From Streptomyces sp. NBC_00390 (GTDB taxonomy: Bacteria; Actinomycetota; Actinomycetes; Streptomycetales; Streptomycetaceae), in NCBI RefSeq assembly GCF_036057275.1, contig NZ_CP107945.1, positions 4,216,001 to 4,280,000 of the forward strand: a stretch of DNA of 64,000 bases. Direction: 5' to 3'. Numbering within the stretch: the stretch's first letter is position 1; the number at the start of each line of letters is the position of its first letter. This document shows, in pieces, positions 1 through 8,583 of the stretch. A program made the translations under genes and the position numbers. The notes under the pieces were generated by a model that saw nothing but the letters and a program-made list of their open reading frames with translations, was not told the DNA's origin and did no database searches.

Positions 1-170
1 CTGTGTGCGGGTACTCTGTACGGTCTGCACCGGTGTCTGTCCTGGCCAGAACGCTGTCCCAGCTCGACGAGCAGGGATTGTCAGTGGCGACCGATACCGT
101 TGCTTACGCATCACGACCCTCCTGCCACGGAACGACCGTGGCCGCTGAGTCCAAAGGAGGTGGGTTCCAC

Positions 171-461
171 ATGCGTCACTACGAGGTGATGGTCATCCTC
201 GACCCCGATCTCGAGGAGCGCGCTGTCTCCCCGCTGATCGAGAACTTCCTCTCCGTCGTCCGTGAGGGCAACGGAAAGGTGGAGAAGGTCGACACCTGGG
301 GCCGTCGTCGTCTCGCTTACGAGATCAAGAAGAAGCCCGAGGGCATCTACTCGGTCATCGACCTGCAGGCCGAGCCTGCGGTCGTCAAGGAGCTCGACCG
401 CCAGATGAACCTGAACGAGTCGGTCCTCCGGACCAAGGTCCTCCGTCCCGAGACCCACTGA
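171..461 (+). CDS. rpsF: 30S ribosomal protein S6
   Basis: Ribosomal protein S6 binds S18 on the central domain of 16S rRNA in the small subunit. The 96-residue product beginning MRHYEVMVILDPDLEERA has the S6 N-terminus and the conserved WGRRRLAYEIKKKPEG segment. The open frame runs back to base 3, but the ATG at 171 follows a strong AAAGGAGGT ribosome binding site and matches the usual protein length, so I reject the upstream extension. It heads the rpsF-ssb-rpsR-rplI order that is standard in actinobacteria. Bases 1-170 are the leader; no promoter there can be named with confidence. Confidence 0.97.
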   Translation: MRHYEVMVILDPDLEERAVSPLIENFLSVVREGNGKVEKVDTWGRRRLAYEIKKKPEGIYSVIDLQAEPAVVKELDRQMNLNESVLRTKVLRPETH

Positions 462-534
462 GCATCTAGCTCAGAGGTCATCGGGTTCGAGTAGCAGCAA
501 GCAGCCAGAAGCAATCCCGCCGAGAGGTTCACCC

Positions 535-1116
535 ATGGCAGGCGAGACCGTCATCACGGTCGTCGGCAATCTCGTCGACGACCCCGAGCTGCGCTTCACC
601 CCGTCCGGTGCGGCGGTCGCGAAGTTCCGCGTCGCGTCCACTCCCCGCACCTTCGACCGCCAGACCAATGAGTGGAAGGACGGCGAAAGCCTCTTCCTCA
701 CCTGCTCGGTCTGGCGTCAGGCGGCGGAGAACGTCGCCGAGTCGCTCCAGCGCGGCATGCGCGTCGTCGTGCAGGGCCGTCTGAAGCAGCGGTCGTACGA
801 GGACCGCGAGGGCGTCAAGCGCACGGTCTACGAGCTGGACGTCGAGGAAGTCGGCCCCAGTCTCAAGAACGCCACGGCCAAGGTCACCAAGACCACCGGT
901 CGCGGTGGCCAGGGCGGCTACGGCGGCGGCGGCCAGCAGGGCGGCGGTAACTGGGGCGGCAGCCCCGGTGGTGGCCAGCAGCAGGGCGGCGGCGCTCCCG
1001 CCGACGACCCCTGGGCCACCAGCGCGCCGGCCGGCGGCGGCCAGCAGGGTGGGGGCAGCTGGGGCGGAAGCTCCGGCGGTTCCGGCGGCGGCTACTCGGA
1101 CGAGCCGCCCTTCTAA
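535..1116 (+). CDS. ssb: Single-stranded DNA-binding protein
   Basis: This protein coats single-stranded DNA in replication, repair and recombination. Residues 1 to about 110 form the OB fold (start MAGETVITVVGNLVDDPELR, then the conserved CSVWRQAAENVAESL stretch). Residues about 121-185 are a Gly/Gln-rich low-complexity linker, and the chain ends in DEPPF, the acidic-hydrophobic tip that recruits partner proteins. The length of 193 aa fits the long actinobacterial housekeeping SSB. It lies between rpsF and rpsR, 73 bp after rpsF, in the same transcript direction. The repetitive linker explains the long spurious frames on both strands here. Confidence 0.97.
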   Translation: MAGETVITVVGNLVDDPELRFTPSGAAVAKFRVASTPRTFDRQTNEWKDGESLFLTCSVWRQAAENVAESLQRGMRVVVQGRLKQRSYEDREGVKRTVYELDVEEVGPSLKNATAKVTKTTGRGGQGGYGGGGQQGGGNWGGSPGGGQQQGGGAPADDPWATSAPAGGGQQGGGSWGGSSGGSGGGYSDEPPF

Positions 1117-1159
1117 GGGCAGCTCGTACCCCACTTCTTGATCACACAGGAGATACACC

Positions 1160-1396
1160 ATGGCGAAGCCGCCTGTGCGCAAGCCTAAGAAGAAGGTCTG
1201 CGCGTTCTGCAAGGACAAGACCGTGTACGTGGACTACAAGGACACGAACATGCTGCGGAAGTTCATTTCCGACCGCGGCAAGATCCGTGCCCGCCGCGTT
1301 ACCGGCAACTGCACGCAGCACCAGCGTGACGTCGCCACGGCCGTGAAGAACAGCCGTGAGATGGCGCTGCTGCCCTACACGTCCACCGCGCGATAA
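1160..1396 (+). CDS. rpsR: 30S ribosomal protein S18 (zinc-ribbon form)
   Basis: S18 partners S6 on the small-subunit platform. The 78-aa product has CAFC near residues 14-17 and C-x2-H (NCTQHQ) near residues 51-54, a possible Zn ligand set (C+ paralogue) rather than the cysteine-free form. Streptomyces commonly carries a second, cysteine-free rpsR elsewhere in a zinc-responsive (Zur) cluster; that is family knowledge and not visible here. The ATG follows CAGGAG. It is 43 bp downstream of ssb and 18 bp upstream of rplI, so it is operonic. Confidence 0.96.
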   Translation: MAKPPVRKPKKKVCAFCKDKTVYVDYKDTNMLRKFISDRGKIRARRVTGNCTQHQRDVATAVKNSREMALLPYTSTAR

Positions 1397-1414
1397 GGGA
1401 AGGGTGACCGAAAC

Positions 1415-1861
1415 ATGAAGATCATCCTCACCCATGAGGTCTCTGGCCTCGGCGCCGCCGGCGACGTCGTCGACGTCAAGGACGGCTACGCTCGCAACTA
1501 CCTGGTCCCGCGCGGTTTCGCGATCCGCTGGACCAAGGGCGGCGAGAAGGACGTGGCGCAGATCCGCCGCGCCCGCAAGATCCACGAGATCGCGACCATC
1601 GAGCAGGCCAACAGCGTCAAGGGCCAGCTCGAGGCCGTGAAGGTGCGCCTGGCCGTCCGCTCCGGCGACGCCGGCCGCCTGTTCGGCTCCGTCACCCCGG
1701 CCGACATCGCCTCGGCGATCAAGGCTGCCGGTGGCCCGGAGGTCGACAAGCGTCGCGTTGAGCTCGGTTCGCCGATCAAGACCCTGGGCTCGCACCAGGT
1801 GTCCGTGCGTCTGCACCCCGAGGTTGCTGCGCAGCTCGGTGTCGAGGTCGTCGCGGCCTGA
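1415..1861 (+). CDS. rplI: 50S ribosomal protein L9
   Basis: L9 binds 23S rRNA near the L1 stalk and helps maintain reading-frame fidelity. The 148-aa product begins MKIILTHEVSGLGAAGDVVD and carries the L9 N-domain signature DGYARNYLVPRGFA, a long connecting helix and the C-terminal domain (VRSGDAGRLFGSVTPADIA). It is the last gene of the rpsF operon and is followed within 35 bp by a strong hairpin terminator. Confidence 0.97.
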   Translation: MKIILTHEVSGLGAAGDVVDVKDGYARNYLVPRGFAIRWTKGGEKDVAQIRRARKIHEIATIEQANSVKGQLEAVKVRLAVRSGDAGRLFGSVTPADIASAIKAAGGPEVDKRRVELGSPIKTLGSHQVSVRLHPEVAAQLGVEVVAA

Positions 1862-1892
1862 TCGCTGCGACCGGCTCGGTAGAGCGGTAGAG

Positions 1893-1922
1893 AAGGGCCG
1901 CACCCTCTGGGTGCGGCCCTTC
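1893..1922. terminator. Rho-independent terminator after rplI
   Basis: A 13-bp stem AAGGGCCGCACCC / GGGTGCGGCCCTT with a 3-4 nt loop is followed by TCTTCTT. It lies between the convergent rplI and MATE genes and could serve both strands. Confidence 0.85.
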
Positions 1923-1986
1923 TTCTTCGGGGCATCGCTTCTGTGCCCCGCCTGTGGACTCTGTCCGGGCGTAGGAATCGCACCGT

Positions 1987-2000
1987 GTTTCACGTGAAAC
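1987..2000. promoter_or_regulatory. parS site 1 (ParB binding)
   Basis: A perfect 14-bp palindrome GTTTCACGTGAAAC lies in the gap between rplI and the MATE gene. This is the established Streptomyces ParB-binding sequence, found in many copies around oriC. It is one of four exact copies in this window. Confidence 0.93.
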
Positions 2001-2022
2001 GTCGGCACGGCTCTCGAGAGCG

Positions 2023-3360
2023 TCAGCGCGTGGCGCCCGTGACAATCCAGCGACCGGATCGCGCACGCCACCAGAGGGTCAGCATCCGCACCGTCATCAT
2101 CAGCGTCATCGCCCACCACAGTGTGGTAAGCCCGCCGCCAAGGCTGGGTACCAGCAGGGCGACCGGCGCGAACACTGCCAGCGTCAGCAGCATCGCCCAG
2201 GCCAGATATGGCCCGTCGCCCGCGCCCATCAGGACGCCGTCCAGGACGAAGACCACTCCAGCGATCGGCTGGGTGACGGCAACGACGAGCAGGGCAGGAA
2301 GCAGAGTGTCCTGCACTGCCTGGTCACCGGTGAACAAGGGGACGAAGAGCGGACGGCAGACCACCACCAGCAGCCCCAGTGCGACTCCCGAGGTGATCCC
2401 CCACTCGACCATGCGCCGACATGCCTGCCGGGCTCCGTCGCCATCGCCCGCACCGAGATAGCGCCCGATGATCGCTTGTCCGGCGATGGCGATCGCATCG
2501 AGGGCAAAGGCCAGCAGAGACCACAGGGAGAGCACCACCTGATGTGCGGCAATATCCGTGTCCCCGAGACGCGCTGCGGCGGCCGTGGCGATCAACAGTA
2601 CTGCCCGCAGCGAGAGCGTGCGGACCAGCAGGGGCCCGCCCGCCTGGGCACTCGCCCGTATGCCCGCTGCATCGGGCCGCATCGACGAGCCGTGCCGCCG
2701 TGCGCCGCGGACCACGACGACGAGATAGGCCGCCGCCATGCCGCACTGGGCGATCACGGTGCCCCAGGCCGAGCCCGCGATGCCGAGGCCGGCGCCGTAT
2801 ACCAGGCCGGCGTTGAGGCCTGCGTTGGCCGCGAATCCGCCGATCGCGACGTACAGCGGGGTTTTCGTGTCCTGTAGTCCGCGCAGCACACCGGTGGCGG
2901 CGAAGACGATGAGCATCGCCGGGATGCCGAGGCTGGATATCCGCAGATAGGTGATGGCATGGGGGGCCGCGGTGTCGGAGGCGCCGAGAAGATCGATCAG
3001 CCATGGGGCACCGGGCAGGGTGACGGCGGCGACGCCGACACCGAGCAAAAGGGCCAGCCAGATGCCGTCCATGCCTTGGCGGATGGCCGCCTGATGATCG
3101 CCCGCGCCGACGCGTCGGGCTACGGATGCGGTTGTGGCATAGGCGAGAAAGACGAAGATGCTCACGGCCGTCGTCAGCAGTGCGGCCGCGATGCCCAGCC
3201 CGGCGAGTTGGGGAGTGCCGAGATGGCCGACAATGGCGCTGTCGACGATGAGGAAGAGGGGCTCGGCGACAAGTGCGCCGAAGGCGGGAACGGCGAGCGA
3301 GACGATCTCTCGGTCGTGCTGCCGTCGATGAGCCTTCGACGCCACGGGAGCCTGTGTCAT
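2023..3360 (-). CDS. MATE-family multidrug/drug:cation exporter
   Basis: This is a polytopic inner-membrane exporter that probably uses a cation gradient to expel toxic small molecules. The 445-aa translation is hydrophobic throughout with about 12 membrane segments. It has the MATE/DinF N-terminus IVSLAVPAFGALVAEPLFLI, then DSAIVGHLG, and a second-half repeat (AIAIAGQAIIGRYLGAG). I start it at the ATG at 3360 (MTQAPVASKAHRR), with GGAAG upstream; the frame is open to 3435 but those residues look non-coding. It is monocistronic, convergent with rplI and divergent from dnaB. Substrate unknown. Confidence 0.88.
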   Translation of the reverse strand: MTQAPVASKAHRRQHDREIVSLAVPAFGALVAEPLFLIVDSAIVGHLGTPQLAGLGIAAALLTTAVSIFVFLAYATTASVARRVGAGDHQAAIRQGMDGIWLALLLGVGVAAVTLPGAPWLIDLLGASDTAAPHAITYLRISSLGIPAMLIVFAATGVLRGLQDTKTPLYVAIGGFAANAGLNAGLVYGAGLGIAGSAWGTVIAQCGMAAAYLVVVVRGARRHGSSMRPDAAGIRASAQAGGPLLVRTLSLRAVLLIATAAAARLGDTDIAAHQVVLSLWSLLAFALDAIAIAGQAIIGRYLGAGDGDGARQACRRMVEWGITSGVALGLLVVVCRPLFVPLFTGDQAVQDTLLPALLVVAVTQPIAGVVFVLDGVLMGAGDGPYLAWAMLLTLAVFAPVALLVPSLGGGLTTLWWAMTLMMTVRMLTLWWRARSGRWIVTGATR

Positions 3361-3784
3361 GGCATCAATGTAATCTTCCACAGGTAAGAGATGCAATTGC
3401 CTTGTGTCCCTTACTGAACCGGTCCCGGTGGGCACTCCTGTGCGCTGTTCGTTCCGATCTTGGTCCGGTTGGGAAAGTTTTTCTCCCCCACAGCCGGTGG
3501 ACGGAAAAATGCCAGGTCAGATGGGGTTGGAGGAGGGGGCTATGACTTTGTCCACAGTGCTGTCCCCCGCTCCGTGCACAGGTTCTGGAGGGTTCTCCAC
3601 AGCATCTGGTCCGTCGTCCACATGGCCTGTGGATAACCAGATTGGCTGAAGGTGCCGCCGGGCCTACCGTGGACCGTCGCCCCACTCGCCGAAAGCGGAG
3701 TTCGGCGGTCTGTTTTGTCAGTGTCGTGCCGTAGAAAGAGTGGCGCGGCGAGGTCCGTGGAGCGGACGGGAGGAGGTGGGCCGG
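3361..3784. other. MATE-dnaB divergent intergenic region
   Basis: This 424-bp gap contains no credible gene. It holds the promoters of both flanking genes and a cluster of DnaA-box-like sequences (listed separately). The GGAGGAGG ribosome binding site of dnaB lies at its right end. Confidence 0.7.
3548..3636. promoter_or_regulatory. DnaA-box cluster upstream of dnaB
   Basis: Within 89 bp lie TTGTCCACA (3548-3556, exact Streptomyces consensus), TTCTCCACA (3593-3601) and TCGTCCACA (3614-3622), each one mismatch away, and TGTGGATAA (3628-3636, the exact complement of TTATCCACA). DnaA binding could tune expression of the replicative helicase or titrate DnaA; binding itself is inferred. Confidence 0.7.
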
Positions 3785-5278
3785 GTGAGCATTTCCGAGC
3801 CCCTGGACGATCCCTGGGCGGCCGAAACCAGCCCCAGTGACCGTCTGCCCGCTTCCCGCCGGCGCCACGATCAGGGTCGCGGCGGGCGCGGGGGCCGAGA
3901 GGACCAGCACGACCGGGGCACGGAGAACGGCGGTTGGGAGTCGGGCTCACCCGGCTTCGAACGCGTGCCGCCCCAGGACCTGGACGCCGAACAGTCGGTG
4001 CTCGGCGGCATGTTGCTGTCCAAGGACGCCATCGCCGATGTCGTGGAGATCATCAAGGGCCATGACTTCTACCGGCCCGCCCACGAGACGGTCTTCCAGG
4101 CCATCCTGGATCTGTACGCCAAGGGTGAGCCCGCAGACCCCATCACGGTCGCCGCCGAGCTGGTCAAGCGCGGTGAGATCACCAGGGTCGGCGGAGCTCC
4201 CTATCTGCACACGCTGGTTCAGTCGGTGCCGACTGCGGCCAACGCGTCGTACTACGCGGAGATCGTCCACGAGCGTGCGGTGCTGCGCAGGCTGGTGGAG
4301 GCCGGAACCAAGATCACGCAGATGGGATATGCCGCCGACGGCGATGTCGACGAGATCGTCAACTCGGCGCAGGCGGAGATCTATGCGGTCACCGAGCAGC
4401 GCACCAGTGAGGACTATCTGCCGCTCGGCGACATCATGGAGGGCGCCCTCGACGAGATCGAGGCGATCGGTTCCCGTAGCGGCGAGATGACCGGTGTGCC
4501 CACCGGGTTCACGGACTTCGACTCGCTGACCAACGGACTGCACCCGGGCCAGATGATTGTGATCGCCGCGCGTCCCGCCATGGGTAAGTCGACTCTGGCC
4601 CTGGACTTCGCACGGGCCGCCTCGATCAAGAACAATCTGCCCAGCGTGATCTTCTCCCTCGAAATGGGCCGGAACGAGATCGCGATGCGTCTGCTGTCCG
4701 CCGAGGCGCGGGTGGCACTGCACCACATGCGGTCCGGGACGATGACCGACGAGGACTGGACGCGGCTCGCGCGCCGGATGCCGGACGTGTCGCAGGCCCC
4801 GCTCTACATCGACGACTCTCCCAACCTGTCGATGATGGAGATCCGTGCCAAGTGCCGTCGGCTGAAGCAGCGCAATGATCTGAAGCTCGTCGTCATCGAC
4901 TATCTGCAGCTGATGCAGTCGGGCGGGTCCAAGCGGGCCGAGAGCCGTCAGCAGGAAGTCTCGGACATGTCCCGGAACCTGAAGCTGCTGGCCAAGGAGC
5001 TCGAGGTCCCGGTGATCGCCCTGTCCCAGCTGAACCGTGGTCCCGAGCAGCGCACGGACAAGAAACCCATGGTCTCCGACCTGCGTGAATCGGGATCCAT
5101 CGAGCAGGATGCGGACATGGTCATCCTGCTGCACCGCGAGGACGCGTACGAGAAGGAGTCGCCGCGCGCGGGCGAAGCGGACCTGATCGTGGCCAAGCAC
5201 CGTAACGGCCCGACGGCGACGATCACGGTCGCGTTCCAGGGCCACTACTCGCGTTTCGTGGACATGGCGCAGACCTGA
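3785..5278 (+). CDS. dnaB: Replicative DNA helicase DnaB
   Basis: DnaB is the hexameric 5'-3' helicase that unwinds the chromosomal fork and recruits primase. The GTG at 3785 (product MSISEPLDDPWA...) follows GGAGGAGG and gives 497 aa; the longer frame from 3740 is rejected. An unusual basic/Gly-rich N-terminal extension of about 55 residues precedes the N-domain (DLDAEQSVLGGMLL). The RecA-like domain has Walker A (ARPAMGKST, about residue 262), Walker B/H1a (VVIDYLQLM, about 370) and the arginine-finger region near SQLNRGPEQR. The coding sequence is continuous, with no intein. It follows a DnaA-box cluster and is monocistronic. Confidence 0.96.
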   Translation: MSISEPLDDPWAAETSPSDRLPASRRRHDQGRGGRGGREDQHDRGTENGGWESGSPGFERVPPQDLDAEQSVLGGMLLSKDAIADVVEIIKGHDFYRPAHETVFQAILDLYAKGEPADPITVAAELVKRGEITRVGGAPYLHTLVQSVPTAANASYYAEIVHERAVLRRLVEAGTKITQMGYAADGDVDEIVNSAQAEIYAVTEQRTSEDYLPLGDIMEGALDEIEAIGSRSGEMTGVPTGFTDFDSLTNGLHPGQMIVIAARPAMGKSTLALDFARAASIKNNLPSVIFSLEMGRNEIAMRLLSAEARVALHHMRSGTMTDEDWTRLARRMPDVSQAPLYIDDSPNLSMMEIRAKCRRLKQRNDLKLVVIDYLQLMQSGGSKRAESRQQEVSDMSRNLKLLAKELEVPVIALSQLNRGPEQRTDKKPMVSDLRESGSIEQDADMVILLHREDAYEKESPRAGEADLIVAKHRNGPTATITVAFQGHYSRFVDMAQT

Positions 5279-5469
5279 TCCGGTGATCTGCAGGCTCGCG
5301 TTTCCGGTGTTCGGCCGGAGCCGGCCTGCGCTCGATCAGCTCCTCGGCGTGTCTGCGCACGGTTGTGGTGCCGCGCACGTCGACCGCCGCACGGTCCCGG
5401 CCACGTAGCCGAACTCTGCGCGGAAGTGGTGCTGCCCGATCCGGTAGAGCCTGGCATCCAACCCGTCCA

Positions 5470-5946
5470 TCACCACGGGCGCAGGTGCTCGATCGTGACG
5501 CGGTGTTGCTCGGCCAATCGCTGGGCGATCAACGAGCGGTGGCAAGCCTCTGGGTCGCGCTCGACACAGAACAGCGCTGCGGCGCCGCCACTCGACAGCG
5601 CCGACACGACCGGCGTGAGATCGGCGCTGTCGAGGATCTCGGCAGAGTAGCGGCGGGTGTACTCGGAAGCGAGTTCGCGGCGCGAGCGCTTGCCGACCCC
5701 TTGGCGATCGTCCTCGGCGTACTGGAGCCGGCGTAGCTCGGTGGTTGGGGCGAGCTCGGGATGGTGCTCGTAGGCGATCCCGGCATGGGCGAGGGCCGCC
5801 TGCAGCCGGAGTGAGTTCGCCCAGGCGTACTCGGGTCCACGGACACCGCGGCGCTGACGTACGTCGAGCAGCAGGCGGACGTCCGCATGCCGCAGTCGGT
5901 GCAGGAAGGACTCGCCGTCGAGGCCATAGACGCCGATTGTCACCAT
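5470..5946 (-). CDS. DUF488 family protein
   Basis: This is a small cytoplasmic protein of a widespread family without an agreed function. The N-terminus MVTIGVYGLDGESFLHRL resembles the YTIGHS-type DUF488 start, LLLDVRQRRGVRGPEYA matches the conserved D-x-R region, and the C-terminal CVERDPEACHR is the family's hallmark Cys/His motif. The start could also be GTG at 5955; no strong ribosome binding site decides. It opens an accessory stretch between dnaB and the serine hydrolase. The 190 bp upstream of base 5470 contain only frameshifted, coding-like minus-strand fragments that I could not assign. Confidence 0.8.
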   Translation of the reverse strand: MVTIGVYGLDGESFLHRLRHADVRLLLDVRQRRGVRGPEYAWANSLRLQAALAHAGIAYEHHPELAPTTELRRLQYAEDDRQGVGKRSRRELASEYTRRYSAEILDSADLTPVVSALSSGGAAALFCVERDPEACHRSLIAQRLAEQHRVTIEHLRPW

Positions 5947-6025
5947 TCTGAGCACAGGTCACCATCCATCTGCCTGCTACTCGTGCCGGTTCAACCGGCA
6001 CCGGCAGCAGAGCCGCGAGGTCGCA

Positions 6026-6421
6026 TCACGCGACGGCGGTCCCCTCGAGCTCGACCATCTGGCCGGGGATCGCCAGCCGCGTCACCCCGAGCATCGTGGT
6101 GGTCGGCGCCACCCCGGCGGCGCCCAACCGCGCCGCCAGCACGCCGTAGTGCTGGAAAAGCAGATCGACGTCGGTCGTGTAGACGTTGAGCCGGACGAGG
6201 TTCGCGGGAGACATGCCGGCCTCGCCGAGCACGGCCTCCAGGTTGTCGATGCTCAGCGCCAACTGCGCCGCCATGTCACCGTCATGCTGGGGCTTGCCGT
6301 CGCCGCTCATCGCGGTCTGCCCCGAGATGTACAGGGTTCGGGTGTGCCCGGAGACGACCTCACCCTGGTTGAATCCCATCTCCACCGACCACGTCACCGG
6401 GTTGACCGCCGTTCGTTCCAT
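6026..6421 (-). CDS. RidA/YjgF family enamine/imine deaminase-like protein
   Basis: RidA proteins hydrolyse reactive enamine/imine intermediates released by PLP enzymes. The 131-aa product has LYISGQTAMSGDGKPQHDGD (the G-Q box), the helix LSIDNLEAVLGEAG, LVRLNVYTTD and PTTTMLGVTRLAIPGQMVELEGTAVA; the canonical R-x-x-x-x-V element is only partly matched, so the exact activity is uncertain. I start it at the ATG at 6421 (MERTAVNP), since the upstream frame to 6517 looks non-coding. It is divergently transcribed from the WYL regulator over 137 bp, which suggests that regulator may control it. Confidence 0.85.
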   Translation of the reverse strand: MERTAVNPVTWSVEMGFNQGEVVSGHTRTLYISGQTAMSGDGKPQHDGDMAAQLALSIDNLEAVLGEAGMSPANLVRLNVYTTDVDLLFQHYGVLAARLGAAGVAPTTTMLGVTRLAIPGQMVELEGTAVA

Positions 6422-6558
6422 TGCCACGTCAGCTCCGTTCGAATCATTGGGAGTACGTACGTCCATCGGCTCGGTAACTCGCCGGCTTCGACGTCGTGTC
6501 AACGAGCCTCCCAACAAATCACGACATCCCTAGTCATGTATTTCGATAAAGTTCTCGC

Positions 6559-7527
6559 ATGCGCGCCGACCGGTTGGTCTCGCTGGTGCTGCTGCTGCGT
6601 CAGCGCGGTCGGCTGACTGCGGACACGCTGGCCCGCGAGCTGGAGGTATCCACCCGCACCGTGCTGCGCGACATCGAGGCGCTGTCCACGGCCGGCGTCC
6701 CGGTCTACGCCGAACGCGGCCGGCACGGCGGGTTCGCGTTGTCGCCCGGTTTCCGGACCGAGCTCACCGGTCTGAACCACGACGAGGCCCTTGCCTTGCT
6801 GACCGCCGGATCGGGGCGCGGCGAGCAGGTGTTCGGCCTCGGCACGGCGCTCGCTTCGGCCATGCGGAAGGTGGTCGACGCGCTGCCCGAAAGCCACCGG
6901 GCCACCGCGAGCGACGCGGCCCAGCGATTTCTCGTCGACCCGGAGACCGACCTGCTCTCACGCCGGCTGGTCACTGAGGAGGTACCCGACACCACAATGA
7001 TCGAGGTCCGGCGCGCGGTGCTCGCCGGACACAAGCTGCGCATCCATTACGCGGCCACAGGCCAGACACCACAGTGGCGCACGGTGGACCCGATCGGCCT
7101 GGTCACCGTACGCGACCGGGTCTACTTGCTGGCCACGAGATCTGGCACGGACCGCACCTACCGGCTGTCGCGGGTGTTGGCCGCCGAGGAACTCCCCGAA
7201 ACGGCACAGCGGCCGAACCGGGTCGATCTGGACCGGATCTGGCGGGAACGCTCCGTGCAGTTTCTCTCCGGCGGCGACCACATCACCGTGCTGGTACGGG
7301 TGAACCCGGCGCGGCGGGAGGACCTGCTGGACACCGCGCTGGCCGTCCGCGCAGAAGAACCCGACGCAGACGGCTGGCTGCGGCTGGAGGTGACTTTCCA
7401 AGACTCACGACACGCCGAATGGGCGCTGTGGCAGCTCAGCACGGACGCGGAAGCCCTGGCCCCGCAGTCGTTGCGCACCTCCCTACGCAACCGCGCCGCC
7501 GCGATTGCCACCCGCTACGGAGACTGA
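6559..7527 (+). CDS. YafY-type HTH/WYL-domain transcriptional regulator
   Basis: This is a DNA-binding regulator of the DeoR-like HTH plus WYL class. Residues 1-60 form the winged helix (RADRLVSLVLLLRQRGRLTADTLARELEVSTRTVLRDIEALS). Residues about 150-215 are the WYL sensor domain (LRIHYAATGQTPQWRTVDPIGLVTVRDRVYLLA), and the C-terminal part (RVNPARREDLLDTAL...) is the WCX dimerisation region. WYL domains are thought to bind nucleic-acid or nucleotide ligands. It faces the RidA gene, its most likely target besides itself. The ATG at 6559 begins 31 bp after an AT-rich stretch. Confidence 0.9.
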   Translation: MRADRLVSLVLLLRQRGRLTADTLARELEVSTRTVLRDIEALSTAGVPVYAERGRHGGFALSPGFRTELTGLNHDEALALLTAGSGRGEQVFGLGTALASAMRKVVDALPESHRATASDAAQRFLVDPETDLLSRRLVTEEVPDTTMIEVRRAVLAGHKLRIHYAATGQTPQWRTVDPIGLVTVRDRVYLLATRSGTDRTYRLSRVLAAEELPETAQRPNRVDLDRIWRERSVQFLSGGDHITVLVRVNPARREDLLDTALAVRAEEPDADGWLRLEVTFQDSRHAEWALWQLSTDAEALAPQSLRTSLRNRAAAIATRYGD

Positions 7528-7689
7528 TCCTGAGAGTGAGAAGCCATCTCATTCGGCCAACTGACCGGGCTGCCCTGCGGAGGATCGGCATGTGAGGGCC
7601 TTGAAAAGGAGGCTCACACCGGACCTTTGCCGGTTGATCTTGAAGGATCAGGCGCGGGCGCCACTTGCTTTGACCGTCAAGACGGCTGT

Positions 7690-8439
7690 CTATTCGCGGT
7701 CTGCACTTGGCTCAGCAGTGCTGCCCGGGGTCGCTTCGGCTTTGGTGCCGAGGACTTCGCGGGCCTGCTCCGCTGCCCGGATGATGCTCTCGCCGACGAA
7801 GTCGAGGAAGCGGGCGACGTTCTCGAGGCGGGCGGCGGCCGGGGTGTCGCGACCGAGGACGGCGACGCCTTGGCGTGCGGTCTCGGCGAGTTGGGCGTTG
7901 GATCGGGCGCTGGCCATCATCGACTGGTACCAGATGTCGTCGTCGACGACGTAGCGCTCGCGGCGGCGTTCGCCTGGTTCCCGGCGCACGAGGGTCATGC
8001 TCTCGAGCGCGGTGATCGCTTTGGAGATGGACGCCGGGCTGACCTGGAGGCGCTGGACGAGTTCGGATGCGGTGAGGCTGCCCGCGTCGCTGGTGTAGAG
8101 GCAGGTCAGCACCCGGGACAGCATCTTGGGCAGGCCCGATTGCATCAGGACGGTGGTGAACATCTCCTCGTACTCGCGCACGGCCTCGACGTCGCGTCCG
8201 TGTGCTTGCGCGTCCGGCCCGCGGGGCGCCGTGTGCCTGCGCCGGTGGGCGCGGCGTTCGGTTGCGCGCTGGGCCAGTTCGGCGCGGTAAGCGGTGGGGC
8301 CGCCGTTGCGCATCACCTCACGCGTGATCGTCGAGGTGGGGCGGTCGAGACGTCTGGCGATCTCCGCATAGGCGTCGCCGTCGGCCAGTCCCAGCGCGAT
8401 CTGCCGGCGTTCGGACTGGGTGAGTCTGCCTCCCGGCAT
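7690..8439 (-). CDS. Fused IS30-type HTH / GbsR-MarR-like regulator
   Basis: This 249-aa transcription factor has two DNA-binding modules. Residues 1-64 (LTQSERRQIALGLADGDAYAEIARRLDRPTSTITREV) match the HTH found at the N-terminus of IS30-like transposases. Residues about 85-180 (SRVLTCLYTSDAGSLTASELVQRLQVSPASISKAITALES... RRERYVVDDDIWYQSM) match the GbsR/MarR winged helix. A helical dimerisation tail follows. No transposase catalytic domain is present, so this is a regulator and not a broken IS. It is divergent from the DUF4097-ABC operon across 220 bp that contain matching inverted repeats; repression of that operon is inferred. Confidence 0.85.
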   Translation of the reverse strand: MPGGRLTQSERRQIALGLADGDAYAEIARRLDRPTSTITREVMRNGGPTAYRAELAQRATERRAHRRRHTAPRGPDAQAHGRDVEAVREYEEMFTTVLMQSGLPKMLSRVLTCLYTSDAGSLTASELVQRLQVSPASISKAITALESMTLVRREPGERRRERYVVDDDIWYQSMMASARSNAQLAETARQGVAVLGRDTPAAARLENVARFLDFVGESIIRAAEQAREVLGTKAEATPGSTAEPSADRE

Positions 8440-8486
8440 CGCGGCCTCCTTCGTGCTCCCGTGATGCCTGCAGCTTAGCGTTCACC

Positions 8487-8544
8487 TTCAATCCAGTGCA
8501 ACAACAGGGTGTGGGATGTTGCGTTAGCTTCCAATCCATTGCAA
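8487..8544. promoter_or_regulatory. Repeated operator-like elements upstream of the ABC locus
   Basis: Two near-identical elements, TTCAATCCAGTGCAAC (8487-8502) and TTCCAATCCATTGCAAC (8528-8544), flank an inverted pair GCAACA (8498-8503) / TGTTGC (8517-8522). They share the GCAAC/GTTGC core with the palindrome at 8584-8599. They sit in the divergent promoter region of the regulator and the DUF4097 gene and are likely binding sites of the IS30-HTH/GbsR regulator. Confidence 0.55.
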
Positions 8545-8583
8545 CGATCTAACGGCTTCTAGCTGCACTGATGATGATTGTGT

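Noticed and set aside
529..1218. A 229-codon minus-strand frame opposite ssb
   Set aside because: It is caused by the Gly-rich repeat of the SSB linker and its Ala/Leu-rich translation has no family.
3785..5278. Intein in dnaB
   Set aside because: The translation runs without insertion through Walker A, Walker B and the arginine-finger region at normal spacing.
7690..7880. Reading the IS30-type HTH gene as a broken insertion sequence
   Set aside because: The frame continues intact into a GbsR/MarR domain, no inverted terminal repeats flank it and no DDE catalytic region exists.
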